Of a DNA stretch of 64,000 nt, positions 15,741 to 24,830 are shown piece by piece (within the stretch, counting starts at the first letter, position 1; every line of letters starts with the position of its first letter). Made by a program: the position numbers and the translations under genes. The notes under the pieces were generated by a model. It was given only the letters and a program-made list of their open reading frames with translations, was not told the origin of the DNA and did no database searches. The stretch is from the NCBI RefSeq assembly GCF_031344055.1, contig NZ_JADBEN010000001.1, one strand, 5' to 3'. The stretch is from Methylobacillus flagellatus_A. Its GTDB lineage: Bacteria; Pseudomonadota; Gammaproteobacteria; Burkholderiales; Methylophilaceae.

Positions 15741-16714
15741 TGCCTGCCTTGATTCTCCGCCGCGTCCTGGCATGGGGCAGGCAACATTATGAAAACCTGC
15801 TGGTCGCGCTGGCCTTGCTGCTGTTGCTGGCTTCACTGGTCAAGCCGCAGATGCTGCTGAAGCAGGAAATGCACAACTTCCTGCTGCTCGCGGACGTGTC
15901 GCAGAGCATGAACGCCCGCGACGTGAAGGTGGACAACAATGAGGCCAGCCGCATGGAATATACCCAGCACCTGATGAAGCGGGTGGTGGAAACCTCCAAA
16001 TGCGGCACCTACATCAGCGTTGGGGCCTATGCGGCGGAAAACGTCGCCCTGCTGCTGATGCCGCTGGAAGTCTGCGCGAATTACGACGAGATCATCGACA
16101 CCATCTCGCAACTGGAATGGCGCATGGCCTGGAGCGGTAATAGCCGCATCACCTTCGGCGTGAAGGCGGCCGAAGGCGTGCTGGATTACCTGGGTGCGCC
16201 CGCCAAGATGCTGTTCTTCACCGATGGCGACGAAGCGCCCAAGGCCAACGGCATCAACAAGCTGGACTTGAGCGACGTACGCGTCGGCAGCCGCACGGTG
16301 TTCGTCGGCGTGGGCGGCAAGGAAGCGGTGTCCATCCCACGCTACAACGCCAACAACAAGTGGGTGGGTTATTGGGGCATAGACTCCAAGGAGGAGGGCG
16401 GCGGGGGCGGCAACTATGCCGATGCGAGCAAGGACGACCCCGACCCCGTGGTGGCCTCCGACGAGTGGGACCGCTACCTTTCCATGCTCGACGAGGAGCA
16501 CCTGACCAACCTCGCGCAGGAAATCAAGGCGCAATACGTGGAAGGCACGGACAGCCGGGAGTTCCTGGACTTCGTGCAGAAGCAGAAGCCGGCCGCAAAG
16601 ATCGTCACAATCTATTCCCTGGCCTGGATTTATTACAGCCTGGCCTTCCTTTGCATCCTCGGCATTTACCTGCCCAACCTGCGTGCAGGAAAGAGCGGCT
16701 TGAAGTTCAGCTAG
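15737..16714 (+). CDS. mxaL: MxaL-like von Willebrand factor A domain membrane protein
   Basis: 325 aa. An N-terminal membrane helix ('NLLVALALLLLLASLV') precedes a vWA domain with DxSxS ('LLLADVSQSMNARD', residues ~53-58) and 'AKMLFFTDGDEAPKANG'. A glycine-rich acidic insert occurs around residues 215-235, and a second membrane helix lies near the end ('IYYSLAFLCILGIYL'). It matches MxaL at the end of the RSACKL series. mxaD and the later genes of that series do not follow; instead comes an intrinsic terminator and a long gap. Confidence 0.8.
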   Translation: MMPALILRRVLAWGRQHYENLLVALALLLLLASLVKPQMLLKQEMHNFLLLADVSQSMNARDVKVDNNEASRMEYTQHLMKRVVETSKCGTYISVGAYAAENVALLLMPLEVCANYDEIIDTISQLEWRMAWSGNSRITFGVKAAEGVLDYLGAPAKMLFFTDGDEAPKANGINKLDLSDVRVGSRTVFVGVGGKEAVSIPRYNANNKWVGYWGIDSKEEGGGGGNYADASKDDPDPVVASDEWDRYLSMLDEEHLTNLAQEIKAQYVEGTDSREFLDFVQKQKPAAKIVTIYSLAWIYYSLAFLCILGIYLPNLRAGKSGLKFS

Positions 16715-16783
16715 CACAACAATCATCACGGGCGCCGACGCGTCCGGTGCAGGATGTACTGACAGTCACCATGCACATTTCAG

Positions 16784-16817
16784 GCAAACCTCGGCGGCAA
16801 TGGGGTTTGCTTTTTTT
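16784..16817 (+). terminator. intrinsic terminator after mxaL
   Basis: Stem GCAAACC (16784-16790) with GGTTTGC (16804-16810), followed directly by seven T residues (16811-16817). It lies 70 bases after the mxaL stop and ends the mxa transcription unit. Confidence 0.8.
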
Positions 16818-17156
16818 ATGCCGCTATCAGCTTGTTATGTAAGGGTTTGTAAGAGGATTAACTTGTCATGCAGCGTGATATTGGTTGCCAGGCGGTACGT
16901 TCAGATTTGTGAAAAATCATATAACATGATGATTATCATCATCATTAATCCGTTTCTTGGATTTTTTCTCGTCATGAAGCCATGATGCGGTGGCGATAGG
17001 CAGACGAATACGGGAATATCGAGGTGTAGGGTTGTGTAAATTAGTTTGCGGCAAGCGAAACGGGCAAATAATATTATGCGCAAGAATACAGCTTGATCGT
17101 GGCGGTTAAAGTATCGCCAGACTGCTTCCATTTTTCAATTTATGTCTTAAATTCCT
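16818..17156. other. intergenic region upstream of the mdtABC operon
   Basis: A 340-base AT-richer stretch with no convincing gene. It holds a near-perfect 17-base palindrome with Fur-box similarity (16925-16943, separate entry) and a weak hairpin with a short T-run (AATCC/GGATT, 16947-16967). No clear -35/-10 pair was found for mdtA. Confidence 0.5.
16925..16943 (-). promoter_or_regulatory. candidate Fur box upstream of mdtA
   Basis: On the minus strand the 19 bases match the classical Fur consensus GATAATGATAATCATTATC at 16 of 19 positions by hand count, centred on a perfect 8+1+8 palindrome (16926-16942). The first downstream gene is mdtA, about 210 bases away; the upstream gene ends at the mxaL terminator. 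Fur binding and iron control are inference. Confidence 0.5.
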
Positions 17157-18527
17157 ATGTCCAGCCCATTATTGAAAACCCTGCGCCCCTGGTTAATCTT
17201 GTCTATCGTATTGGCTGCTGTTGCGTATGCATTGTGGAAATATGTGCCCTTGTCTTCCTCCAGCAACCAGGGACCTCCAAGGATGGGGCAAGGTATGCCG
17301 CCGGGCGGCCCTGGCGGCCCCGGGGCAGGCGGCCCGCGGCCTGGCGGCGGTTTTCCCGGCGGTGGTCGGCGCGGCATGTTCGGGGAGAGCATGCTGGTGA
17401 GCGTCGGCGAGGTGGCGCAAGCGCCGCTTTCCGTGCAGCTGGATGCGGTGGGCACGGTGACTTCGCTCAATACCGTGAATGTTACTGCGCGCGTGGAAGG
17501 GCAGTTGAGCCGGATATTGTTCACCGAGGGCCAGGAGGTCAAGCAGGGCGACGTGCTGGCCGAGATAGACGCCCGTCCGTATGAGGCCGCGCTCAAGCAG
17601 GCCGAGGGCATCGTCAGTCAGTATCGCGCCCAGCTCAAGAATGCCGAGATAGACCTGGCTCGTTACCAGGAGTTGAAGGACGAGGACTCGATCGCGATCC
17701 AGACGTTGGATACGCAGGCGGCGTTGGTGCGCCAGTATCAAGGCAACCTGGACAATGCGCTGGGACAGTTAGAGGCAGCCAAGCTGAACCTCGACTTCAC
17801 CAAGGTACGGGCACCCATCAGCGGGCGCATCGGCCTGCGCCAAGTCGATGTCGGCAACCAAGTCACCGTTAACGCCACCACCCCGATCACAGTGCTGGCG
17901 CAGACGCGTCCGATCAGCGTGGTGTTCAGCCTGCCCGAACAGCAGCTTTCCACGGTGAGGCGACAGTTGAAGCAGAACCCCGACAAGCTGGTGGTCGAGG
18001 CGCTGGATCGCCAGCGTCAGGTGCGCATCGCCAAGGGCAAGGTGGCGAGCATCGATAACCAGATCGACGTCACCACAGGTACGTTCAAGTTGCGTGCGCG
18101 GTTCGATAACGACGACGACAGCCTGTACCCCAACCAGTTCGTCAATGTGCGCCTGCATGCCGCGGAAGTGACCAATGCGCTGCTGATCCCAAGCGGTGCC
18201 TTGCAGCGAGACGACCAAGGGACCTACGTTTATACGATCGATGCCGAGAAAAAGGTAGCCAAGCAGCGCGTCACCGTCGGCATCAGCCAGGCCGAGCAGG
18301 TGGAAATTCGCCAAGGGCTGAATGCCGGGCAGCGCATCGTCATCGACGGTGTGGACCGGCTGTCGGACGGCATGGTGGTGCGCGTTGCGGGCGAGGCTGA
18401 CGCCCAGCCTGCGGCAGGCGCCCCTGGCGAGCGCAGGCGAGGCCAATGGCAGGGCGGCCAGCCTGGGCCGGCCGACGGAGACAACCAGAACAGGGCGGGT
18501 GCCCAGGGCCGGGGCCCGCGCTCATGA
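17157..18527 (+). CDS. mdtA: RND efflux pump periplasmic adaptor subunit, MdtA-like
   Basis: 456 aa, ATG 17157. An N-terminal membrane anchor ('PWLILSIVLAAVAYALW') is followed by a Gly/Pro-rich stretch at residues ~40-75, then lipoyl/hairpin halves ('VNVTARVEGQLSRILFTEGQEVKQGDVLAEID', 'LDFTKVRAPISGRIGLRQVDVGNQV') and beta-barrel region. These are the hallmarks of the MdtA group that serves the two-transporter MdtBC pump, bridging inner and outer membrane. The low-complexity Gly/Pro linker and a Gly/Gln/Arg-rich tail are unusual decorations. ATGA overlap with the next gene shows operon structure. Confidence 0.92.
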   Translation: MSSPLLKTLRPWLILSIVLAAVAYALWKYVPLSSSSNQGPPRMGQGMPPGGPGGPGAGGPRPGGGFPGGGRRGMFGESMLVSVGEVAQAPLSVQLDAVGTVTSLNTVNVTARVEGQLSRILFTEGQEVKQGDVLAEIDARPYEAALKQAEGIVSQYRAQLKNAEIDLARYQELKDEDSIAIQTLDTQAALVRQYQGNLDNALGQLEAAKLNLDFTKVRAPISGRIGLRQVDVGNQVTVNATTPITVLAQTRPISVVFSLPEQQLSTVRRQLKQNPDKLVVEALDRQRQVRIAKGKVASIDNQIDVTTGTFKLRARFDNDDDSLYPNQFVNVRLHAAEVTNALLIPSGALQRDDQGTYVYTIDAEKKVAKQRVTVGISQAEQVEIRQGLNAGQRIVIDGVDRLSDGMVVRVAGEADAQPAAGAPGERRRGQWQGGQPGPADGDNQNRAGAQGRGPRS

Positions 18528-21500
18528 ATCCCTCCCGGATTTTCATCGAAAGGCCGGTCGCGACTACGCTGCTGATGCTGGCCTTGCTGATCTCCGGCAT
18601 CCTGGCCTACCGGCTGCTGCCTGTCGCCTCGCTGCCGGAGGTGGAGTATCCGACGATACAGGTCAAGACGCTGTATCCGGGCGCGAGCCCGGAGGTGATC
18701 AACTCCATGATCACAGCCCCGTTGGAAAGCCAGCTCGGCAGGATAGCCGGCCTGGACGAGATGTCGTCCAGCAGCGCGGGCGGCGCTTCGGTGATCACGC
18801 TGCGCTTCAATCTCAACACCAGCCTTGGCATTGCCGAGCAGGGCGTGCAGGCGGCGATCAATACCGCTTCCAACCTGTTGCCTAGCGACTTGCCGAGCCA
18901 GCCGGTCTACAGCAAGGTCAACCCCGCGGATGTGCCCGTGCTGACCTTGGCGGTGACGTCGGACGCCTTGTCCATGCCCAAGGTGCAGGATCTGGTCGAT
19001 ACGCGGCTGGCGCAGAAGATTGCGCAGATTTCCGGCGTCGGCATGGTGAGCATCAGCGGCGGGCAGCGCCCGGCCGTGCGCGTGAGCGCCAATTCCACGG
19101 CATTGGCCTCGTACGGCCTCAGTCTGGAGTCCATCCGCACCGCAATTGCCAGCAACAACCTCAACGGCTCCAAGGGCAGCTTCAACGGGGCTACCCGCTC
19201 CACCACCATCGATGCCAATGACCAGATGCGCAGCGTGGAGGAGTACCGCAACCTGATATTGAGCTACCAGAACGGGGCGCCGATACGCCTCAAGGACGTG
19301 GCGCAGGCTTATGACGGCGCCGAGAACGAATACCTTGCCGCCTGGGCGGACGACAAGCCGGCCGTGATCGTCAATATCCAGCGCCAGCCGGGCGCCAATG
19401 TGATTGACGTAGTCGAGCGCGTGCGCGAGCTGTTGCCGGAGCTGGAGGAAAGCCTGCCCGAGAATGTGAAGGTCTCCATCCTGAGCGACCGCAGCCATAC
19501 CATCCAGGCCTCGGTCAAGGATACGCAGTTCGAGCTGCTGCTCGCGATCGCGCTGGTGGTGCTGGTGACTTTCCTGTTCCTGCAGGATGGCCGCGCGACG
19601 CTGATTCCGTCCATCGCTGTGCCCTTGTCGCTGATCGGCACCTTCGGCGTCATGTACCTCTCCGGCTTCTCACTCAACAACCTCACCTTGATGGCCTTGA
19701 CGATCGCTACCGGCTTCGTCATCGACGACGCCATCGTGATGCTGGAGAACATCGAGCGTTACATCGAGCAGGGCGACAATCCGCTTCAGGCGGCGTTGAA
19801 GGGTTCCAAACAGATCAGCTTCACCATTATTTCGTTGACGATCTCGCTGGTCGCGGTGTTGATTCCGCTCCTGTTCATGAGCGACATCGCGGGGCGCCTG
19901 TTCCGCGAGTTTGCATTGACCCTGGCGATCGCCATCCTGGTGTCGATGCTGATCTCCCTGACATTGACCCCCATGCTGTGCTCATTGTGGCTCAAGCATG
20001 TGCCTGATACAGAGAAAGGCCGGTTCTCCCTGGCCGGCGCGCGCATGATGCAGGGCGTGATCGACCGCTATGGCCGGGCGTTGAAATGGGTGCTGGCGCA
20101 CCAGCTGCTGACGCTTTTTGCGGCATTGGTGACGCTGCTCATCACCGTCTTGCTCTACCTCTACCTGCCCAAGGGCTTCTTCCCAACCCAGGATACCGGG
20201 CTGATCCAGGGCATCAGCGAGGCGCCGCAGTCGGTGTCCTTCGCCGCCATGGCAAAGAAGCAGGAGCTCCTTGCGCGCGTGATCAAGCGCGACCCCGCGG
20301 TGGAAAGCGTGTCATCCTATATCGGGGTGGACGGCACCAATGAGGCGCTCAATACCGGGCGCGTGCTGATCAACCTCAAACCGCATGCGGATCGGGACGT
20401 CAATGCCGGCGAAGTGATCGCCCGCCTCAAGCAGGCGACGGCCGATATCCCGGACCTCAAGCTCTACCTGCAGCCCGTGCAGGACTTGACCATAGAGGAC
20501 AAGACCAGCCGCACGCAGTACCGCTTCCTGCTTACCGATCCTGACATTGCCGTATTGCAGTCGGCGATGCCGCGCGTGATGGAGAAGCTGCGCCAATTGC
20601 CGCAGATCACCGACGTTGCGAGCGACCTCCAGGACAAGGGCCTGCAGGCCTATCTGGTGATAGACCGCGACAATGCCACCCGGCTCGGCGTGACCGTCTC
20701 CAATATCAATGCGGTGCTGTACAACGCCTTCGGCCAGCGCCTGATTTCCACCATCTATACCCAGGCCAGCCAATACCGCGTGGTGATGGAAGTACCGCCG
20801 AACTTCCGCAGCGGTCCCGAAGCGCTCGCCAATCTCTATGTGCCGGGCAGCAGCACGGATAGCGCGGGCAATACCGTGACCACCCAGGTGCCGCTCAATG
20901 CGCTGGTGCGGGTGGAAGAACGCAATACCCTGCTTACCATCAACCATATCAGCCAGTTCCCGGCCGCGACCGTGTCTTTCAACCTGGCGGACCGCGTCGC
21001 GCTCGGCGATGCGGTGAGTGCCATCCGCGAGGCGGTGGCCGAGCTGCAATTGCCGGGCAGCGTACAAACCCGCTTCCAGGGTGCGGCGCTCGCTTTCGAG
21101 GCTTCGCTGTCCAATACCCTGTTCCTGATCCTGGCAGCGCTGGTGTGCATGTATATCGTGCTGGGAATACTCTACGAGAGCTTCATCCACCCTGTCACCA
21201 TCTTGTCCACCTTGCCTTCCGCCACGGTCGGGGCCTTGCTGGCCTTGTGGGTACACGGGCAGGAGATCGGCATGGTGGCGATCATCGGCATCATCCTGCT
21301 GATCGGCATCGTCAAGAAAAACGCCATCATGATGATCGACTTTGCCCTGGCTGCGGAGCGCGAGCAGGGGCTCAAGCCGGTGGACGCAATCTACCAGGCC
21401 AGCCTGCTACGTTTCCGCCCGATCCTGATGACGACGATGGCTGCATTGTTCGGCGCCTTGCCCTTGATGTTCGCGACGGGCGCCGGTGCGGAATTGCGCC

Positions 21501-21655
21501 AGCCCCTGGGTATTACCATGGTGGGCGGCCTGCTGCTGTCGCAGTTGTTGACCATTTTCACCACGCCGGTGATCTACTTGTTGTTCGACCGCCTGGTGCG
21601 CCGCCGTGCCAGGGTGGAAACCCGCATCAGCGATGCTGACGAGGAACTGGCATGA
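18524..21655 (+). CDS. mdtB: RND multidrug efflux transporter, MdtB-like
   Basis: 1043 aa starting in the ATGA overlap with mdtA ('MNPSRIFIERPVATTLLMLALL'). It has the twelve-helix, two-large-periplasmic-loop architecture of the HAE1 RND family; the proton-relay acidic pair sits in 'TGFVIDDAIVMLENIERYIEQG', and the second repeat shows 'IGIVKKNAIMMIDFALAAEREQG'. In the MdtABC system MdtB and MdtC form a heterotrimer (two MdtB, one MdtC) exporting bile salts, novobiocin and similar compounds by proton antiport. The adjacent paralogue is mdtC. Confidence 0.92.
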   Translation: MNPSRIFIERPVATTLLMLALLISGILAYRLLPVASLPEVEYPTIQVKTLYPGASPEVINSMITAPLESQLGRIAGLDEMSSSSAGGASVITLRFNLNTSLGIAEQGVQAAINTASNLLPSDLPSQPVYSKVNPADVPVLTLAVTSDALSMPKVQDLVDTRLAQKIAQISGVGMVSISGGQRPAVRVSANSTALASYGLSLESIRTAIASNNLNGSKGSFNGATRSTTIDANDQMRSVEEYRNLILSYQNGAPIRLKDVAQAYDGAENEYLAAWADDKPAVIVNIQRQPGANVIDVVERVRELLPELEESLPENVKVSILSDRSHTIQASVKDTQFELLLAIALVVLVTFLFLQDGRATLIPSIAVPLSLIGTFGVMYLSGFSLNNLTLMALTIATGFVIDDAIVMLENIERYIEQGDNPLQAALKGSKQISFTIISLTISLVAVLIPLLFMSDIAGRLFREFALTLAIAILVSMLISLTLTPMLCSLWLKHVPDTEKGRFSLAGARMMQGVIDRYGRALKWVLAHQLLTLFAALVTLLITVLLYLYLPKGFFPTQDTGLIQGISEAPQSVSFAAMAKKQELLARVIKRDPAVESVSSYIGVDGTNEALNTGRVLINLKPHADRDVNAGEVIARLKQATADIPDLKLYLQPVQDLTIEDKTSRTQYRFLLTDPDIAVLQSAMPRVMEKLRQLPQITDVASDLQDKGLQAYLVIDRDNATRLGVTVSNINAVLYNAFGQRLISTIYTQASQYRVVMEVPPNFRSGPEALANLYVPGSSTDSAGNTVTTQVPLNALVRVEERNTLLTINHISQFPAATVSFNLADRVALGDAVSAIREAVAELQLPGSVQTRFQGAALAFEASLSNTLFLILAALVCMYIVLGILYESFIHPVTILSTLPSATVGALLALWVHGQEIGMVAIIGIILLIGIVKKNAIMMIDFALAAEREQGLKPVDAIYQASLLRFRPILMTTMAALFGALPLMFATGAGAELRQPLGITMVGGLLLSQLLTIFTTPVIYLLFDRLVRRRARVETRISDADEELA

Positions 21656-21674
21656 TGCTGGCGGACGGTCGCAT

Positions 21675-24600
21675 ATGAAGCGCATCATTTCCTGGTCCAA
21701 GCTCAGGAGCGACGAGCGCGGGCCTGCCACCTTGTTCATCCTGCGGCCGGTGATGACCTTATTGGTGTCGCTGGGCATGATGCTCGCAGGCTGGCTGGCT
21801 TTCGACCTGCTGCCGATCGCGCCGCTGCCGCAGGTGGATTTCCCCACCATCAACGTCACCGCGTCGCTCGCAGGCGCCAGCCCGGAAACCATGGCCTCCT
21901 CGGTGGCGACGCCGTTGGAGCGCAGCCTGGGACGGATCTCCGGCATCAGCGAAATGACCTCGTCCAGTTCGCAGGGCAGCACGTCGATTACCCTGCAGTT
22001 CGACCTCGACAAGGATATCGACGTGGCCGCGCGTGAAATACAGGCCGCGATCAATGCCGCTGCGAGCATGCTGCCCAGCGGCATGCCGAACCGGCCCAGC
22101 TACCGCAAGATGAACCCCGCGGATATGCCGAGCATGGTGCTCACCATGACCTCGAAGACCAAGAGCATGGGCGAGCTGTACGACCTGGCGTCCAATATGG
22201 TGTCGCGCAAGATTTCACAGGTGCAGGGCGTGAGCCAGGTCAATGTCGCCGGGAGTTCGCTGCCTGCGGTGCGCGTGGATATCAACCCCGACGCCCTGGT
22301 GCAGCAAGGGCTTTCGCTCGATGCGGTGCGCAACGTCATCAGCGCCGCCAACGGCAACGGCCCCAAGGGCTATCTGCAGAACGACGAATATAGCTGGCAG
22401 CTGGATGCGGACGACCGCCTGCTGCGGGCCAAGGATTACCGCTCGCTCATCATTGCCACCAACAATGGCGCGATCACGCGCCTGAGCGACGTAGCCAAAG
22501 TGTACGACTCGGTGGAGGACATCCGCAACGTGGGTTTCCACAACAACCAGCGCGCGATCCTGCTGATGGTGAGCCGTGAGCCGGGCGCCAACATCATCGA
22601 GATGATAGACCGCATCCGCACGGAGCTGCCGAGCATCCAGAGCAGCCTGGGCGAGGACATCAAGCTCACTGTGGTCGAGGACCGCAGCCCGAATATCCGC
22701 GCCTCCCTGCATGAGGCTGAATTGACGTTGGTGATCGCTGTGGCGCTGGTGATCCTGGTGGTGTTCCTCTTCCTGCGGAACGGCCGAGCGACATTGATCC
22801 CTGCGCTGGCCGTGCCGGTATCGCTGATTTCGACGTTTGCGGCCATGTATCTTTGCGGTTATTCGCTCAACAACCTCACCTTGATGGCCTTGATCATCTC
22901 CACCGGCTTTGTCGTGGACGACGCCATCGTGGTGGTCGAGCATATCAGCAAGCGCATCGAGCAGGGCGAAGCCCCGTTCAGGGCGTCGCTGCGCGGCGCG
23001 CGCGAGGTCGGCTTCACCGTGATTTCCATGAGCCTGTCGCTGGTGGCGGTGTTCATCCCGCTATTGTTCATGGGCGATATCACTGGCCGCCTGTTCCGCG
23101 AGTTCGCGGTGACGCTCTCGGTCGCAATCCTGCTTTCGCTGTTCGTCTCGCTGACGCTGACGCCGATGCTGTGCGCCTACCTGCTGCGGCGCAAGGACGC
23201 CATGGCGATGGAAGGCGAGAACGCTGCAGGCCAACTCAGGGAGGGCTTGTTTCAGCGCGTGCAGCGCCGCTATCGCCGGAGTTTGGCCTGGGCGCTGGAT
23301 CATTCATTGTGGATGATGGTGATTCTGTTATTCACCATTGCGGTCAACGTCTATCTGTATATCGCAATCCCCAAGGGAATGTTCCCGGACCAGGATACCG
23401 GCCGCCTGTTCGGCAATGCCCGCGCTGACCAGGGCGTATCGTTCAATGAGTTGCAGAGAAAGTTGGAAGCGTTCCGCAGCATCCTGCTGACCGATCCCGC
23501 GGTGGACCAGGTGATGGGGATGTCGGGCAGCGGGCGCGGCCCGGGCGCCTCCAGCAATTCCGGCAACTTCATCATCATCCTCAAGGACATCCATGAGCGC
23601 GAGCCTGCGGAAACCATCATTGCGCGCTTGAGGCCCAAGCTGGCGCAAGTGCCCGGGGCCTCCATGTTCTTGGTCAACATGCAGGATCTGCGCATTGGCG
23701 GCCGCTCTACCGACTCCAGTTACCAGATGACGCTCAAGAGCGACGACATCAAGGACCTGCGCAAGTGGGAAAACAAGGTGCTGGAAACCCTGCAGTCCGT
23801 GCCCGAGATCACCGATGTCGGCGGAGGTGGCCGCAGCCGTGCGGTGCAGGTGTACCTCAATATAGACCGCGAGGCGGCCAAGCGCCTGGGCATCGACGTG
23901 GAAATGGTGATCGCGCTGTTGAACAACTCTTATGCACAGCGCCAGATTTCCACCATCTACGAGGACCAGAACCAGTACCGCGTCGTCATGGGCGTGGACG
24001 ACAAATACATGCAGAGCCCCGATATCCTGTCCAGCCTCTATGTGCTGACCACCAGCGGAGCGCGCGTGCCGCTCTCCAATTTCGTGACGCTGGGATACAA
24101 CACTTCTCCTGCATCGGTGCAGCACGAAGGCCAGTTTGCCTCCATTACCTATTCCTTCAACCTGCCTGAAGGCGGCAATCTGGAAAATGCCAAGCAGCAG
24201 ATCAGGAACGCACTGGCCGACCTCAAGATGCCGCTCAACGTGCAGGCGACTTTTTCCGGCACGGCCAGCGCCCAGGGCAAGGTGCTCAAGCAGATGCCGT
24301 GGCTGATCCTTGCCGCGCTGGTCTCGGTCTATATCGTCCTCGGCATGCTGTACGAGAGTTACGTGCACCCGCTCACCATCCTCTCGACCTTGCCTTCTGC
24401 CGGCGTGGGCGCCTTGCTGGCCCTGATCCTGTTCGATACGCCGCTGACCCTGATCGCCTTGATCGGCATTATCCTGCTCATCGGTATCGTGAAGAAAAAC
24501 GCCATCCTCATGATCGATTTCGCGCTGGTGGCGGAGCGCGAGCGCGGCCTGTCGTCCAAGGATGCCATCATGGAGGCCTGCCAGCAGCGCCTGCGCCCCA

Positions 24601-24830
24601 TCCTCATGACCACCATGGCGGCATTGCTGGGCGCCTTGCCGCTCATCATGGGCACTGATGGCGATGCGCCATTGCGCCGGCCGCTCGGTATTGCCATCGT
24701 CGGCGGCCTGCTCTTGAGTCAACTGCTCACGCTATACACCACGCCCGTGGTCTACCTTTATTTGGATCGTCTACGCTTGTGGGTGTTGCGTCGCAAGCCC
24801 CAGGCTGCAATGTTGGAGAAAATGGAATGA
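21675..24830 (+). CDS. mdtC: RND multidrug efflux transporter, MdtC-like
   Basis: 1051 aa from ATG 21675, 19 bases after mdtB. It has a longer N-terminal cytoplasmic lead ('MKRIISWSKLRSDERGPATLF') than mdtB, then the standard RND fold with 'TGFVVDDAIVVVEHISKRIEQG' and 'IGIVKKNAILMIDFALVAERERG'. Clearly a paralogue of the preceding gene, as in MdtBC. Second transporter subunit of the tripartite pump. The ATGA at 24827-24830 couples it to the outer-membrane channel gene. Confidence 0.92.
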   Translation: MKRIISWSKLRSDERGPATLFILRPVMTLLVSLGMMLAGWLAFDLLPIAPLPQVDFPTINVTASLAGASPETMASSVATPLERSLGRISGISEMTSSSSQGSTSITLQFDLDKDIDVAAREIQAAINAAASMLPSGMPNRPSYRKMNPADMPSMVLTMTSKTKSMGELYDLASNMVSRKISQVQGVSQVNVAGSSLPAVRVDINPDALVQQGLSLDAVRNVISAANGNGPKGYLQNDEYSWQLDADDRLLRAKDYRSLIIATNNGAITRLSDVAKVYDSVEDIRNVGFHNNQRAILLMVSREPGANIIEMIDRIRTELPSIQSSLGEDIKLTVVEDRSPNIRASLHEAELTLVIAVALVILVVFLFLRNGRATLIPALAVPVSLISTFAAMYLCGYSLNNLTLMALIISTGFVVDDAIVVVEHISKRIEQGEAPFRASLRGAREVGFTVISMSLSLVAVFIPLLFMGDITGRLFREFAVTLSVAILLSLFVSLTLTPMLCAYLLRRKDAMAMEGENAAGQLREGLFQRVQRRYRRSLAWALDHSLWMMVILLFTIAVNVYLYIAIPKGMFPDQDTGRLFGNARADQGVSFNELQRKLEAFRSILLTDPAVDQVMGMSGSGRGPGASSNSGNFIIILKDIHEREPAETIIARLRPKLAQVPGASMFLVNMQDLRIGGRSTDSSYQMTLKSDDIKDLRKWENKVLETLQSVPEITDVGGGGRSRAVQVYLNIDREAAKRLGIDVEMVIALLNNSYAQRQISTIYEDQNQYRVVMGVDDKYMQSPDILSSLYVLTTSGARVPLSNFVTLGYNTSPASVQHEGQFASITYSFNLPEGGNLENAKQQIRNALADLKMPLNVQATFSGTASAQGKVLKQMPWLILAALVSVYIVLGMLYESYVHPLTILSTLPSAGVGALLALILFDTPLTLIALIGIILLIGIVKKNAILMIDFALVAERERGLSSKDAIMEACQQRLRPILMTTMAALLGALPLIMGTDGDAPLRRPLGIAIVGGLLLSQLLTLYTTPVVYLYLDRLRLWVLRRKPQAAMLEKME

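Noticed and set aside
16947..16967. AATCC/GGATT hairpin with T-run in the mxaL-mdtA gap
   Set aside because: Stem of only five A/T-rich pairs, and a much better terminator lies just upstream; not listed as a terminator.
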